A stretch of 37,789 nucleotides of DNA, from NCBI GenBank assembly GCA_964621645.1, contig CAZUMH010000022.1, positions 1 through 37,789 of the forward strand, read 5' to 3'. The notes beneath the pieces are model-generated. The model saw nothing but the letters and a program-made list of their open reading frames with translations. It made no database searches and had not been told where the DNA came from. This document shows positions 17,526 through 24,530 of the stretch, piece after piece. Each line of letters opens with the position of its first letter. Positions within the stretch are counted from its first letter, which is position 1. Both the position numbers and the translations under genes were made by a program. The DNA comes from CAZUMH01 sp964621645. Lineage in GTDB: Bacteria; Zhuqueibacterota; QNDG01; JAGLOF01.

Positions 17526-18323
17526 TTATTCCTGATCACAGGTTTGACAATGTTCATCGTGCAGGAGAAAGGATACCTCCCGGCCGAACACCTGGGCCAG
17601 CGTGGCAGCGGGCAGGTTGCGATCCGGTCTGCCGTGATAATGGATGTTCCTGTTGAGACAAGCGACCTGATCCGACACGCTTGACACAACTCCGATATCA
17701 TGGGAAACCAGCACGATGGTCAATCCTTTTTCATCCCGCAGCCTTGACAGCAGCCGATAAAAGGAGTCCTGGGCCACGGAGTCCAGACCGGTGGAGGGCT
17801 CGTCCAGGAGCAGGATCTCCGGATGCATGGCAAGGGCCCGGGCGATAAGCACCCGCTGTTTCTGGCCCCCCGAAAGAATACCGAAGTGGTCCGAGGCCCG
17901 GGTCAGCATGCCGACATCTTCCAGAGCCTGGTGTACGGCGAGTCGGGCTTCTCCCTTCAGAGCCTTTCCCAGAGGTTTCCCGGCCAGCAGACCCATGGCG
18001 GTCACATCCAGCACGCTGACGGGGAAGCTCTTCTCCAGGCTCTGGGCCTGACGCAGGTACCCGATACTTCCGGCCGGGAGATCCCGACCCGAAGACCGGC
18101 CCAGCACCCGCAGGGTGCCGCTGACCGGTTTCAAAAATCCCAGAATGGTGTGCAGCAAAGTCGTCTTGCCTCCGCCGTTGGGACCAACAATGGAGACGAT
18201 CTCGCCCCGGGCCACACTGAGGGAAATGTCCCGCAGCACCAGGGTATTGTCCCGTTCGACATTGACCCGGTCCAGTTCGATGGCGCTGATTTCGGATTTT
18301 TGCTTTGGTTTTTCTTTCGTCAC
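17526..18323 (-). CDS. znuC: Zinc/manganese ABC transporter ATP-binding protein
   Basis: The protein has 265 residues and a complete ABC ATPase core: Walker A GPNGGGKTT, a Q-loop region at GYLRQAQ, signature LSGGQKQR, Walker B EILLLDEP and the switch His in VLVSHD. An N-terminal extension of about 15 charged residues precedes the usual start of the fold. The C-terminus ends HDEHCQTCDQE, which places His255, His258, Cys259 and Cys262 as a possible metal-binding tail. The gene overlaps znuA by four bases (ATGA) and is followed by znuB two bases later. Together they supply the energy, binding and channel parts of one importer at the inner membrane. Confidence 0.92.
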   Translation of the reverse strand: MTKEKPKQKSEISAIELDRVNVERDNTLVLRDISLSVARGEIVSIVGPNGGGKTTLLHTILGFLKPVSGTLRVLGRSSGRDLPAGSIGYLRQAQSLEKSFPVSVLDVTAMGLLAGKPLGKALKGEARLAVHQALEDVGMLTRASDHFGILSGGQKQRVLIARALAMHPEILLLDEPSTGLDSVAQDSFYRLLSRLRDEKGLTIVLVSHDIGVVSSVSDQVACLNRNIHYHGRPDRNLPAATLAQVFGREVSFLLHDEHCQTCDQE

Positions 18324-19201
18324 GGTAATCTCTCCCGCGCTGACTGGGACAGGGCCCGGGCCAGAAGAAGGCTATTGTATCGCATCAACTTCAGGTATCC
18401 ACTTCGTTTCGGATCATCCGGATCACCTATACTGTCCAGGACAACCAGACGGCCCCCCAATTCCCGCGTCAGAGAAGAGAGGGCGGCGTTTTCCTGATCC
18501 AGACCGGTGACAACGGTACGGATCCCTCCAGCTTGTGCCTTCTTTATCAGAGCGGCGAACTCCTTTACAGAAGGTTCGTCCCCGTGACCGGTGGCAAGGG
18601 TCCCGACAATTTCCAGATTGTAATCCAGGGCCAGGTAATTCCAGGCAGGGTGATATTGAATGAAGCGTTTCTCCGGCAGATCCTTAAAGGCCATGGTCAG
18701 ATCATGATCCAGGGAATCGATGGAAGCGATCAGTCCGGCCAGATTTTTTTTAATTGTTTCATTTTTCCCGGGGTCCGCTGCGCTTATTTGCCGGGCCATG
18801 ATTTTCGCCATATCCCTGGCGAGTGTAAGAGAAAGCCAGATGTGGGGATTCTCCAGGTTTTGGTTCCGGCCTGCCCGCAGTGTATCCAGCAGGAAGACCC
18901 GCCGGGATTCTCCGGGCAGATAGCGGCCGATCCAGCCGTCAAGTTCCGGGGTGATGCCGATGAAAAGTGTAGTACGGGCCAGGCGGGCCGCTACGGAAGG
19001 AGTGGGTTCAAAGGTGTGGGGATTGGCCCCCGGCGGAACGGCGCAAACCAGGCCGTTTTCTCCGCCCTGTAAGGTGGCGGCAATGTCATAAAGAGGATAT
19101 ATAGAAAGGGTGATCTGTCCGCTGCCGGCAGGCTTCTTTCCAGGGCCGCAGCCTGCGGCGGCAAGCAGAAGGAAAAGAAAAAGCCTTAACCAACCCTTCA
19201 T
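18320..19201 (-). CDS. znuA: Zinc ABC transporter substrate-binding lipoprotein
   Basis: The protein has 293 residues. The signal peptide ends in a lipobox (LAAAGC, Cys18), so it is a lipoprotein anchored at the outer face of the inner membrane. It belongs to the cluster A-I/ZnuA-TroA family: GANPHTFEPTPS (His62), ENPHIWLSL (His120) and FIQYHPAWNYLAL (His184), with a late acidic ligand in the LDSIGD region. Three histidines favour zinc over manganese, because the manganese types usually replace the third His with Glu. The His-rich loop of E. coli ZnuA is absent. The GGAG twelve bases before the ATG is a modest ribosome binding site. This is the first gene of the znuA-znuC-znuB-kinase operon, and an inverted repeat sits in its promoter region. 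Confidence 0.92.
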   Translation of the reverse strand: MKGWLRLFLFLLLAAAGCGPGKKPAGSGQITLSIYPLYDIAATLQGGENGLVCAVPPGANPHTFEPTPSVAARLARTTLFIGITPELDGWIGRYLPGESRRVFLLDTLRAGRNQNLENPHIWLSLTLARDMAKIMARQISAADPGKNETIKKNLAGLIASIDSLDHDLTMAFKDLPEKRFIQYHPAWNYLALDYNLEIVGTLATGHGDEPSVKEFAALIKKAQAGGIRTVVTGLDQENAALSSLTRELGGRLVVLDSIGDPDDPKRSGYLKLMRYNSLLLARALSQSARERLP

Positions 19202-19217
19202 GGCTTTGTCTCCGATC

Positions 19218-19248
19218 GACTATATCAACTAATTTATATAATATAGTC
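19218..19248 (-). promoter_or_regulatory. Candidate operator/promoter of the zinc operon
   Basis: GACTATAT (19218-19225) and ATATAGTC (19241-19248) form an exact 8-bp inverted repeat separated by 15 AT-rich bases, 17 to 47 bp before the znuA start. On the minus strand the centre contains TATATTATATAAAT, which offers a -10 element. This is the expected place for a Zur, MntR or Fur-family repressor to act, but the bases do not match a known box closely. Confidence 0.45.
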
Positions 19249-19472
19249 CAGGCACTGCAAACAAGCAAGCGGCTTTTATCCGACTCACCGTACATGAAAT
19301 TCACTTCTGATCCGGTGCCTGAGAAAAGATGTTTTGTCAATTAACAGGGGAATGGCCGGCGCGTAGCGGACGGGCCCCTCTAAAAAACTATCCGGCACTC
19401 CCAAATGGAGATCGGCCGGGGTGATAAAATCAGCGGAAGGGCGCTTTATCAATGAATAAAAGCATTTTCAGA

Positions 19473-19501
19473 TTGATTTTTCCACGGCGATTTCTTATTT
19501 T
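19473..19501 (+). promoter_or_regulatory. Possible sigma-70-type promoter for hutU
   Basis: TTGATT and TATTTT are separated by 17 bases, about 90 bp upstream of the hutU start and inside an AT-rich stretch. The -10 element is imperfect. The call rests on spacing and position only. Confidence 0.3.
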
Positions 19502-19591
19502 AATGTAAGCACTAACATAATTAATTAACAAACTAATAGCGTTCATACATAATAATCCGCCTAGTATCAGCAAGGGTGGAGGAGGAAGAAA

Positions 19592-21286
19592 ATGGCCCGA
19601 CCGATGTATTACGAATTTCGTCCCGACGGACCCATCCGGGCGCCCCGGGGCACATCCCTGAGCTGTAAAAACTGGGACACGGAAGCAGCCATGCGCATGC
19701 TGATGAACAACCTGGATCCGCAGGTCGCCATTGAACCGGAAGAACTGATCATCTACGGCGGTTCCGGCAGGGCGGCCCGGAACTGGAAGGCCTTCTCCCA
19801 GATCGTGGACATCCTGAAAAATCTGGATGACCGGCATACTCTCTGCGTACAGTCAGGCAAGCCCGTCTACATCGCGCCCAGCCATCCCCAGGCGCCGCGG
19901 GTCATCATCGCCAATTCCAACATCGTCCCCAAGTGGTCCACCCAGGAGCAGTTCGATGCTTTCGATGAGGCCGGGCTGATGATGTATGGTCAAATGACCG
20001 CCGGCTCCTGGATCTATATCGCCACCCAGGGGATCATTCAGGGCACCTATGAGAGTTTCGCCGCGGCAGGCCGTCAGGATTTCGGTGTGGACAGTCTCAA
20101 GGGCAAGCTCATCCTTACCGGGGGTATGGGCGGCATGTCCGGAGCCCAGCCGCTGGCGGGCACTATGAACGAGGCGGTCATTCTCTGTGTGGAGGTCAGG
20201 CCCGAACGAATCAAACGCAAGGTGGATGAGGGCTATTGCGACCGGATGACGGAGGATGTCAAAGAGGCGATTGCCTGGGCGGAGGAGGCCAAGAAGAAGG
20301 AAGAACCCCTCTCCATCGGTCTGGTGGGCAACTGCGGCGAGGTGCTTCCCTGGATGGTAGAAAATGATTTCATTCCCGATATCGTGACGGATCAGACTTC
20401 GGCTCACAACCTGATTGATTATGTCCCGGCGGGAGATGTAAAAGAGCTTGACCGGCTGCGGGAGAAAGATCCCAAAGAGTATCGCAACCGGGCCCTGGAA
20501 ACCATCGCCAGACACGAGCAGGCCATTTTGGATATGCAGGCCAGAGGAGCCGTGGCGTTCGATTATGGCAACAATCTGCGGGGCCAGGCGGAACAGGCCG
20601 GAGTTGACGTGCGCGACAAGGATGGCCGCTTCAAATATCCGGGCTTTGTGCCCGCCTATGTGCGGCCCCTTTTCTGCGAGGGCCGAGGCCCCTTCCGCTG
20701 GGCGGCGCTTTCCGGTGATGCTGCGGATATCGACAGACTGGACAAGCTGGTTTTAGAGATGTTCCCGGAGAACCGCTCACTGGTGCGCTGGATAGAACTG
20801 GCCTCCCGCAAGATACCTCACCTGGGATTGCCGGCCCGCGTTTGCTGGCTCGGCTACGGGGAACGTACAGAATTCGCTCTGCGCATGAATGATCTGGTGC
20901 GCACCGGAGAGGTCAAGGCGCCGGTGGTCATCGGGCGCGACCATCTGGACTGCGGCTCCGTGGCGTCACCCAACCGTGAGACCGAGGGGATGAAGGATGG
21001 CAGTGACGCCATTGCCGACTGGCCCCTGCTCAACTTCGCCCTGAACGCGGTGAACGGCGCTTCCTGGGTGAGCTTCCACAACGGGGGCGGCGTCGGCATC
21101 GGCAACTCCCTGCACGCCGGCATGGTCATCGTGGCCGACGGAACCAAAGAGCGAGAGGAGCGACTGCGGCGGGTCACCACCACGGATCCGGGTATCGGCA
21201 TCGCCCGCCATGTGGACGCCGGTTATGAGAAGGCTGCGCAGGTGGCCCGGGAAAAGGGAGTTTTGATAAACTCCTTCCCGAAATAA
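19592..21286 (+). CDS. hutU: Urocanate hydratase
   Basis: HutU converts urocanate to imidazolone propionate with a tightly bound NAD, the second step of histidine breakdown in the cytoplasm. The protein has 564 residues, the usual family length. Visible motifs include IIYGGSGRAARNW, the NAD-site glycines GGMGGMSGAQP, VGNCGEVLPW, and LPARVCWLGYG with Cys418 in the position of the active-site cysteine. DHLDCGSVASPNRETEGM is close to the family signature. The start is well supported by GGAGGAGGAAG directly upstream. The next gene, hutI, takes the product one step further, so they probably form one transcript. Histidine ammonia-lyase and the later enzymes are not in this window. Confidence 0.97.
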   Translation: MARPMYYEFRPDGPIRAPRGTSLSCKNWDTEAAMRMLMNNLDPQVAIEPEELIIYGGSGRAARNWKAFSQIVDILKNLDDRHTLCVQSGKPVYIAPSHPQAPRVIIANSNIVPKWSTQEQFDAFDEAGLMMYGQMTAGSWIYIATQGIIQGTYESFAAAGRQDFGVDSLKGKLILTGGMGGMSGAQPLAGTMNEAVILCVEVRPERIKRKVDEGYCDRMTEDVKEAIAWAEEAKKKEEPLSIGLVGNCGEVLPWMVENDFIPDIVTDQTSAHNLIDYVPAGDVKELDRLREKDPKEYRNRALETIARHEQAILDMQARGAVAFDYGNNLRGQAEQAGVDVRDKDGRFKYPGFVPAYVRPLFCEGRGPFRWAALSGDAADIDRLDKLVLEMFPENRSLVRWIELASRKIPHLGLPARVCWLGYGERTEFALRMNDLVRTGEVKAPVVIGRDHLDCGSVASPNRETEGMKDGSDAIADWPLLNFALNAVNGASWVSFHNGGGVGIGNSLHAGMVIVADGTKEREERLRRVTTTDPGIGIARHVDAGYEKAAQVAREKGVLINSFPK

Positions 21287-21412
21287 ATCGGAATCCCTCA
21301 CACATGGCCGCTATTCTGGAATGCAAAGAGGGGAAAATGATGATTCAAGCCGGTCGGCATTCTTTCCGAGTTATCAAAGGAGGGGGCTGATCCGCATCCT
21401 GAGGGAAGAGGC

Positions 21413-22591
21413 ATGAGCGCCTTAACAGTGAGAAACATCAGATCGGTATTCGGCCGGAAGGAAGGGCCCTGTACCATCACGATCGAGGATGGGATAATCA
21501 CCGCCCTGGATAAGAAAGCGCCAGACAGCTCAGGCCCGGTGATCGACGCCGCCGGCCTTATCGCCCTGCCGGGTTTCGTCGAATGCCATACCCACCTGCT
21601 CTTCGCCGGCAGCCGCGAGAACGAGTTCTATATGCGCGCCGCCGGGCGCCCTTACCTGGAAATTCTGCGGGAGGGAGGCGGTATCCACAGCACCGTCAGC
21701 CGGGTACGGGCCGCCGGCGAGGATGAGCTTTTTCAGCGGGGCCTCTACTTCCTGGATCAGGCCCTGCAGATGGGGATCACTACCGTTGAAATAAAATCCG
21801 GATACGGGCTGGACTACGACAGTGAAGAGAAAATGCTGCGGGTGATCAACCGGTTAAACGAATCCCATCCCGTTGACATCATTCCCACTCTTTTGATCCA
21901 CAGCGTACCCCGGGACCGGGAAAGAGCAGATTATCTCCGGGAAGTGGAAACCAGGATGATTCCGGAGCTCAGGCCCCTTGCGGAGTGGTTCGATATCTTT
22001 CTGGAGGAGGGGGTCTTCAGCGTGTCTGAAGCCGAGACGCTTATCCTGGCGGCTCAGAAGGAGGGCTACCGTATCGGTCTGCACATCAATCAGGTGCACG
22101 ATCTGGGCGGGGTTGAACTGGCCGTGCGCCTGGGAGCGCGGCACGTGGACCACCTGGAAGTGCTGAGTGACAAGGACGCGGAAATGATCCGCAACACTCC
22201 GGGACTATATCCTGTTTTTCTGCCCACGGCGGAGGGATTTGTCTTTTCCGAACGGATCGGCCAGATAGCCAAGCTCCTCGATCTGGGGGACCGCATTGTG
22301 CTTTCTTCCGACTTCAATCCGGGCTCCTCCCCGGTGCTCTCCCCTTTCTTCGTGATGACATACGCGGTGCTGCGCTACCGCATCTCCGATCCCGTCCTTT
22401 TACTTAACTCTTACACCAGAAATCCGGCCGCCCTGCTGGGTCTGGAGGACCGGGGGGAGATCACCGTGGGCCGCAAGGCTGATATGCTGCTGCTGGAGCT
22501 CGATAATTTCGCTCAGATTCCCTATCTGGGAACGTTCAACGTGGTCCGCTATGTTATTAAGAATGGTGAAGTCCTGAAGCAGCCGGGCTGA
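21413..22591 (+). CDS. hutI: Imidazolonepropionase
   Basis: HutI opens the imidazolone ring to give N-formimino-L-glutamate, the third step of histidine breakdown. The protein has 392 residues, slightly shorter than typical (~405). It belongs to the amidohydrolase superfamily: metal-binding His59 and His61 in VECHTHLLFAG, family signature EILREGGGIHSTV, KSGYGLDYDSE, HINQVHDLGG, HVDHLEV and the catalytic Asp300 in LSSDFNPGSSP. The start has GGGAAGAGG a few bases upstream. A second strong Shine-Dalgarno-like AAAGGAGGGGG lies about 25 bases further up but has no ATG, GTG or TTG after it in a useful position. It follows hutU by 126 bp on the same strand. Confidence 0.96.
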   Translation: MSALTVRNIRSVFGRKEGPCTITIEDGIITALDKKAPDSSGPVIDAAGLIALPGFVECHTHLLFAGSRENEFYMRAAGRPYLEILREGGGIHSTVSRVRAAGEDELFQRGLYFLDQALQMGITTVEIKSGYGLDYDSEEKMLRVINRLNESHPVDIIPTLLIHSVPRDRERADYLREVETRMIPELRPLAEWFDIFLEEGVFSVSEAETLILAAQKEGYRIGLHINQVHDLGGVELAVRLGARHVDHLEVLSDKDAEMIRNTPGLYPVFLPTAEGFVFSERIGQIAKLLDLGDRIVLSSDFNPGSSPVLSPFFVMTYAVLRYRISDPVLLLNSYTRNPAALLGLEDRGEITVGRKADMLLLELDNFAQIPYLGTFNVVRYVIKNGEVLKQPG

Positions 22592-22698
22592 GGGTAAGGC
22601 TCCTGTTCCGTCGCGGTCCCTTCCAGGGCAATTGTTACATGCCATCCCGATTTGTTCATTCACGGGTATTTTTGATCCGGGATTGCGCTGCTTGACAA

Positions 22699-22728
22699 AT
22701 CATCCGGGCGTATTCGGATGATCATCCT
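22699..22728. promoter_or_regulatory. Overlapping inverted repeats between convergent genes
   Basis: ATCATCCG (22699-22706) pairs exactly with CGGATGAT (22715-22722), and the perfect 12-bp palindrome GGATGATCATCC (22717-22728) overlaps it. A TTGACA sits just before (22692-22697) but has no -10 at the right spacing. The site lies between the ends of hutI and the NtrY-like kinase gene, in a 220-bp gap with no gene. It may be part of a termination region or a protein-binding site. Confidence 0.35.
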
Positions 22729-22811
22729 TGTATAACTCCCCGCTGCTCCGCCGTTGATCGGGGAATTTTCCCTGACAATAATTGTGTACTGGTGAAGTGT
22801 GAACCCGTCGG

Positions 22812-24392
22812 TTATTTCTGATCCCGGGGCAGCCAGACGATGATGGCGGTACCCTTTCCCGGAGTGCTGTTGACCGATATTGTCCCGCCGTGTTCATGCA
22901 CGATTTTCTGCACAATAGCCAGTCCCAGGCCGGTGCCGCCTTTCTTGGTGGTGAGATAGGGCTCGAAGAGACGTTCCTGAACTTCCGGGGTCATACCGCT
23001 GCCCTTGTCCCGCACTTCCACCTCCACTCCCGCCCGGGGAGGAGAACCGGATCGAACCAGAATGAGCACCTCGTCTCCGGGGCTGCTGGCTTCCAGTCCG
23101 TTTTTCACCAGATTGATAAGCACCCGTTTCAGCTGTTCGGGGTCGGCGCGTAAGCCGGGAGGCGATTCTTCCGCCCGGACGGTAATTCCTGTGCCGGGGA
23201 AGGCAGGCTGCAGCAGCAGACGCACGTCCTCACACAGGCCCAATAGATCCAGTAGACTCTTTTGCGGTTTTGGCAGGCGGGCAAAACGGGAAAACTCGTC
23301 GGCCAGAAGGCTGAGCGAGTTGGCCTCTTTTTCCAGGGAATGAAGACTCTCTTTGACCGGTGCCGGAAGCTGTTCCGGGGACAGGTTGCGGTACAGGCGC
23401 CTGAGAGAAAGTGAGATGGGGGTGAGGGCGTTTTTGATTTCGTGAGATATCTGCCGGGCAACCTGCTGCCAGGCGGCCAGTCGCTCCGCCGCCAGCAGTT
23501 TCTTTCTGTTCTCGTCCAGGTCAGAGGTCATGGTATTGAAGGAATCGATTAAATAGCCGAACTCATCCCGGGCTTCCTCACTGATTCGGGAGGTGAGATC
23601 CCCGGCCGCAACCTGCTGCATCCCATCCACAAGGGCCTGGACCGGCCTGTTGATGCCCGCGGCGATACGGCCGGCGGCCAGGGCGGCAAGAAGCGCCAGG
23701 ATATATACCAGAAAGAGCGCCAGAATCCATACGAGATTTTTCTCGATGGCCGTTTTTTTCATGATTGAGAGAGCCGCGTAGACCTGCAGGGCCGTTCCGA
23801 TATCATCCCGGGCCTGCACCACTTCCGGTCTGAGGGGGTAGGCGATCAGCGTCAACAGCGAGTCCCTGACGGCAGCACGCATGAGAAGAAACTGCTCCTG
23901 TTGCAGGGAAACAATGTCACTGTTCGCCGTGTCCTGCTCAATCCAGAAACCTGGAGCGGGCCGGTAGTGCCGGCTGAGCTCTGAAGAACGGTCACCCAAA
24001 GCCGAGACCAGATCCACATCCTTGCCTGCTTGCCGGTAAGTCACGGCCATGTCAATACCGTTTTCTTTGAGAAGAGAACTATTCCACGTCCCGGGATCGG
24101 GATGACGGTCCAGGAATTCCACTCCCCGGGTCTCCGACTGAATCCGGATGGTATCGAGAGACCGGCGCAGGGCGTTTTCCAGGCCGGGCAGCAGGAGCAG
24201 GTCAGTGGAGCTGGTGACGAGACTGGCGATAAAAAAGAGTGCCGGAATAACCGGAAGCAGGGTGAATCCTAAAAAGGTAAGGGTGAGCCGTACCCTGAAA
24301 CGGGAAAAGAGACTCTGTCCGCGGCGCATGAGAAAGAAGTATACGCCGAAACCGAGTACCAGCGCAAGGCTGCCGCCGAGAAACAGCTCCAT
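22812..24392 (-). CDS. NtrY-type sensor histidine kinase
   Basis: The protein has 526 residues. Membrane segments lie at about 3-22, 35-60 and 220-245. They enclose an extracytoplasmic sensing region of about 150 residues, followed by HAMP (250-305). The kinase core starts AAWQQVARQISHEIKNALTPI with phospho-acceptor His317, a phrase typical of NtrY/YpdA-like kinases. It has an N-box at NLVKNGLEAS, G1 DKGSGM, and GGTGLGLAIV. The start is supported by GGGAGGATAACG upstream. NtrY normally works with an NtrX-type sigma-54 activator, but no response regulator is found next to it. The neighbours are the hut genes (convergent) and the secreted peptidase, so the target cannot be told. Confidence 0.93.
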   Translation of the reverse strand: MELFLGGSLALVLGFGVYFFLMRRGQSLFSRFRVRLTLTFLGFTLLPVIPALFFIASLVTSSTDLLLLPGLENALRRSLDTIRIQSETRGVEFLDRHPDPGTWNSSLLKENGIDMAVTYRQAGKDVDLVSALGDRSSELSRHYRPAPGFWIEQDTANSDIVSLQQEQFLLMRAAVRDSLLTLIAYPLRPEVVQARDDIGTALQVYAALSIMKKTAIEKNLVWILALFLVYILALLAALAAGRIAAGINRPVQALVDGMQQVAAGDLTSRISEEARDEFGYLIDSFNTMTSDLDENRKKLLAAERLAAWQQVARQISHEIKNALTPISLSLRRLYRNLSPEQLPAPVKESLHSLEKEANSLSLLADEFSRFARLPKPQKSLLDLLGLCEDVRLLLQPAFPGTGITVRAEESPPGLRADPEQLKRVLINLVKNGLEASSPGDEVLILVRSGSPPRAGVEVEVRDKGSGMTPEVQERLFEPYLTTKKGGTGLGLAIVQKIVHEHGGTISVNSTPGKGTAIIVWLPRDQK

Positions 24393-24530
24393 CGTTATCC
24401 TCCCTGCCTAATGATGAGGATCAGGGCAGGCATTCGACTTCTTTGATCGGCTTCCGGATAGGGTGAGCCGGGCTTTCTTCCCGTTTTTAACCGTATAATT
24501 GTTATTACATTCGTCAGAGAAATGTCCTCA

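Larger units (their letters stand above)
19202..19591. other. Divergent intergenic region between znuA and hutU
   Basis: This 390-bp region has the znuA operator candidate at its left end. A possible hutU promoter is TTGATT (19473-19478), 17 bases, TATTTT (19496-19501) on the plus strand. A GC-rich block at 19347-19381 begins AGGGG and ends CCCCT but has no T-run, so I do not call a terminator. A very AT-rich stretch (19495-19560) precedes the hutU ribosome binding site. No gene is supported. Confidence 0.4.

Noticed and set aside
19347..19381. GC-rich block with AGGGG and CCCCT ends upstream of hutU
   Set aside because: The stem is only five bases plus weak interior pairing and no T-run follows on either strand, so a terminator is not supported.
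19430..19837. Minus-strand open frame of 135 codons overlapping the start of hutU
   Set aside because: Most of it is the antisense shadow of the conserved hutU N-terminus, and the remainder is AT-rich promoter sequence.
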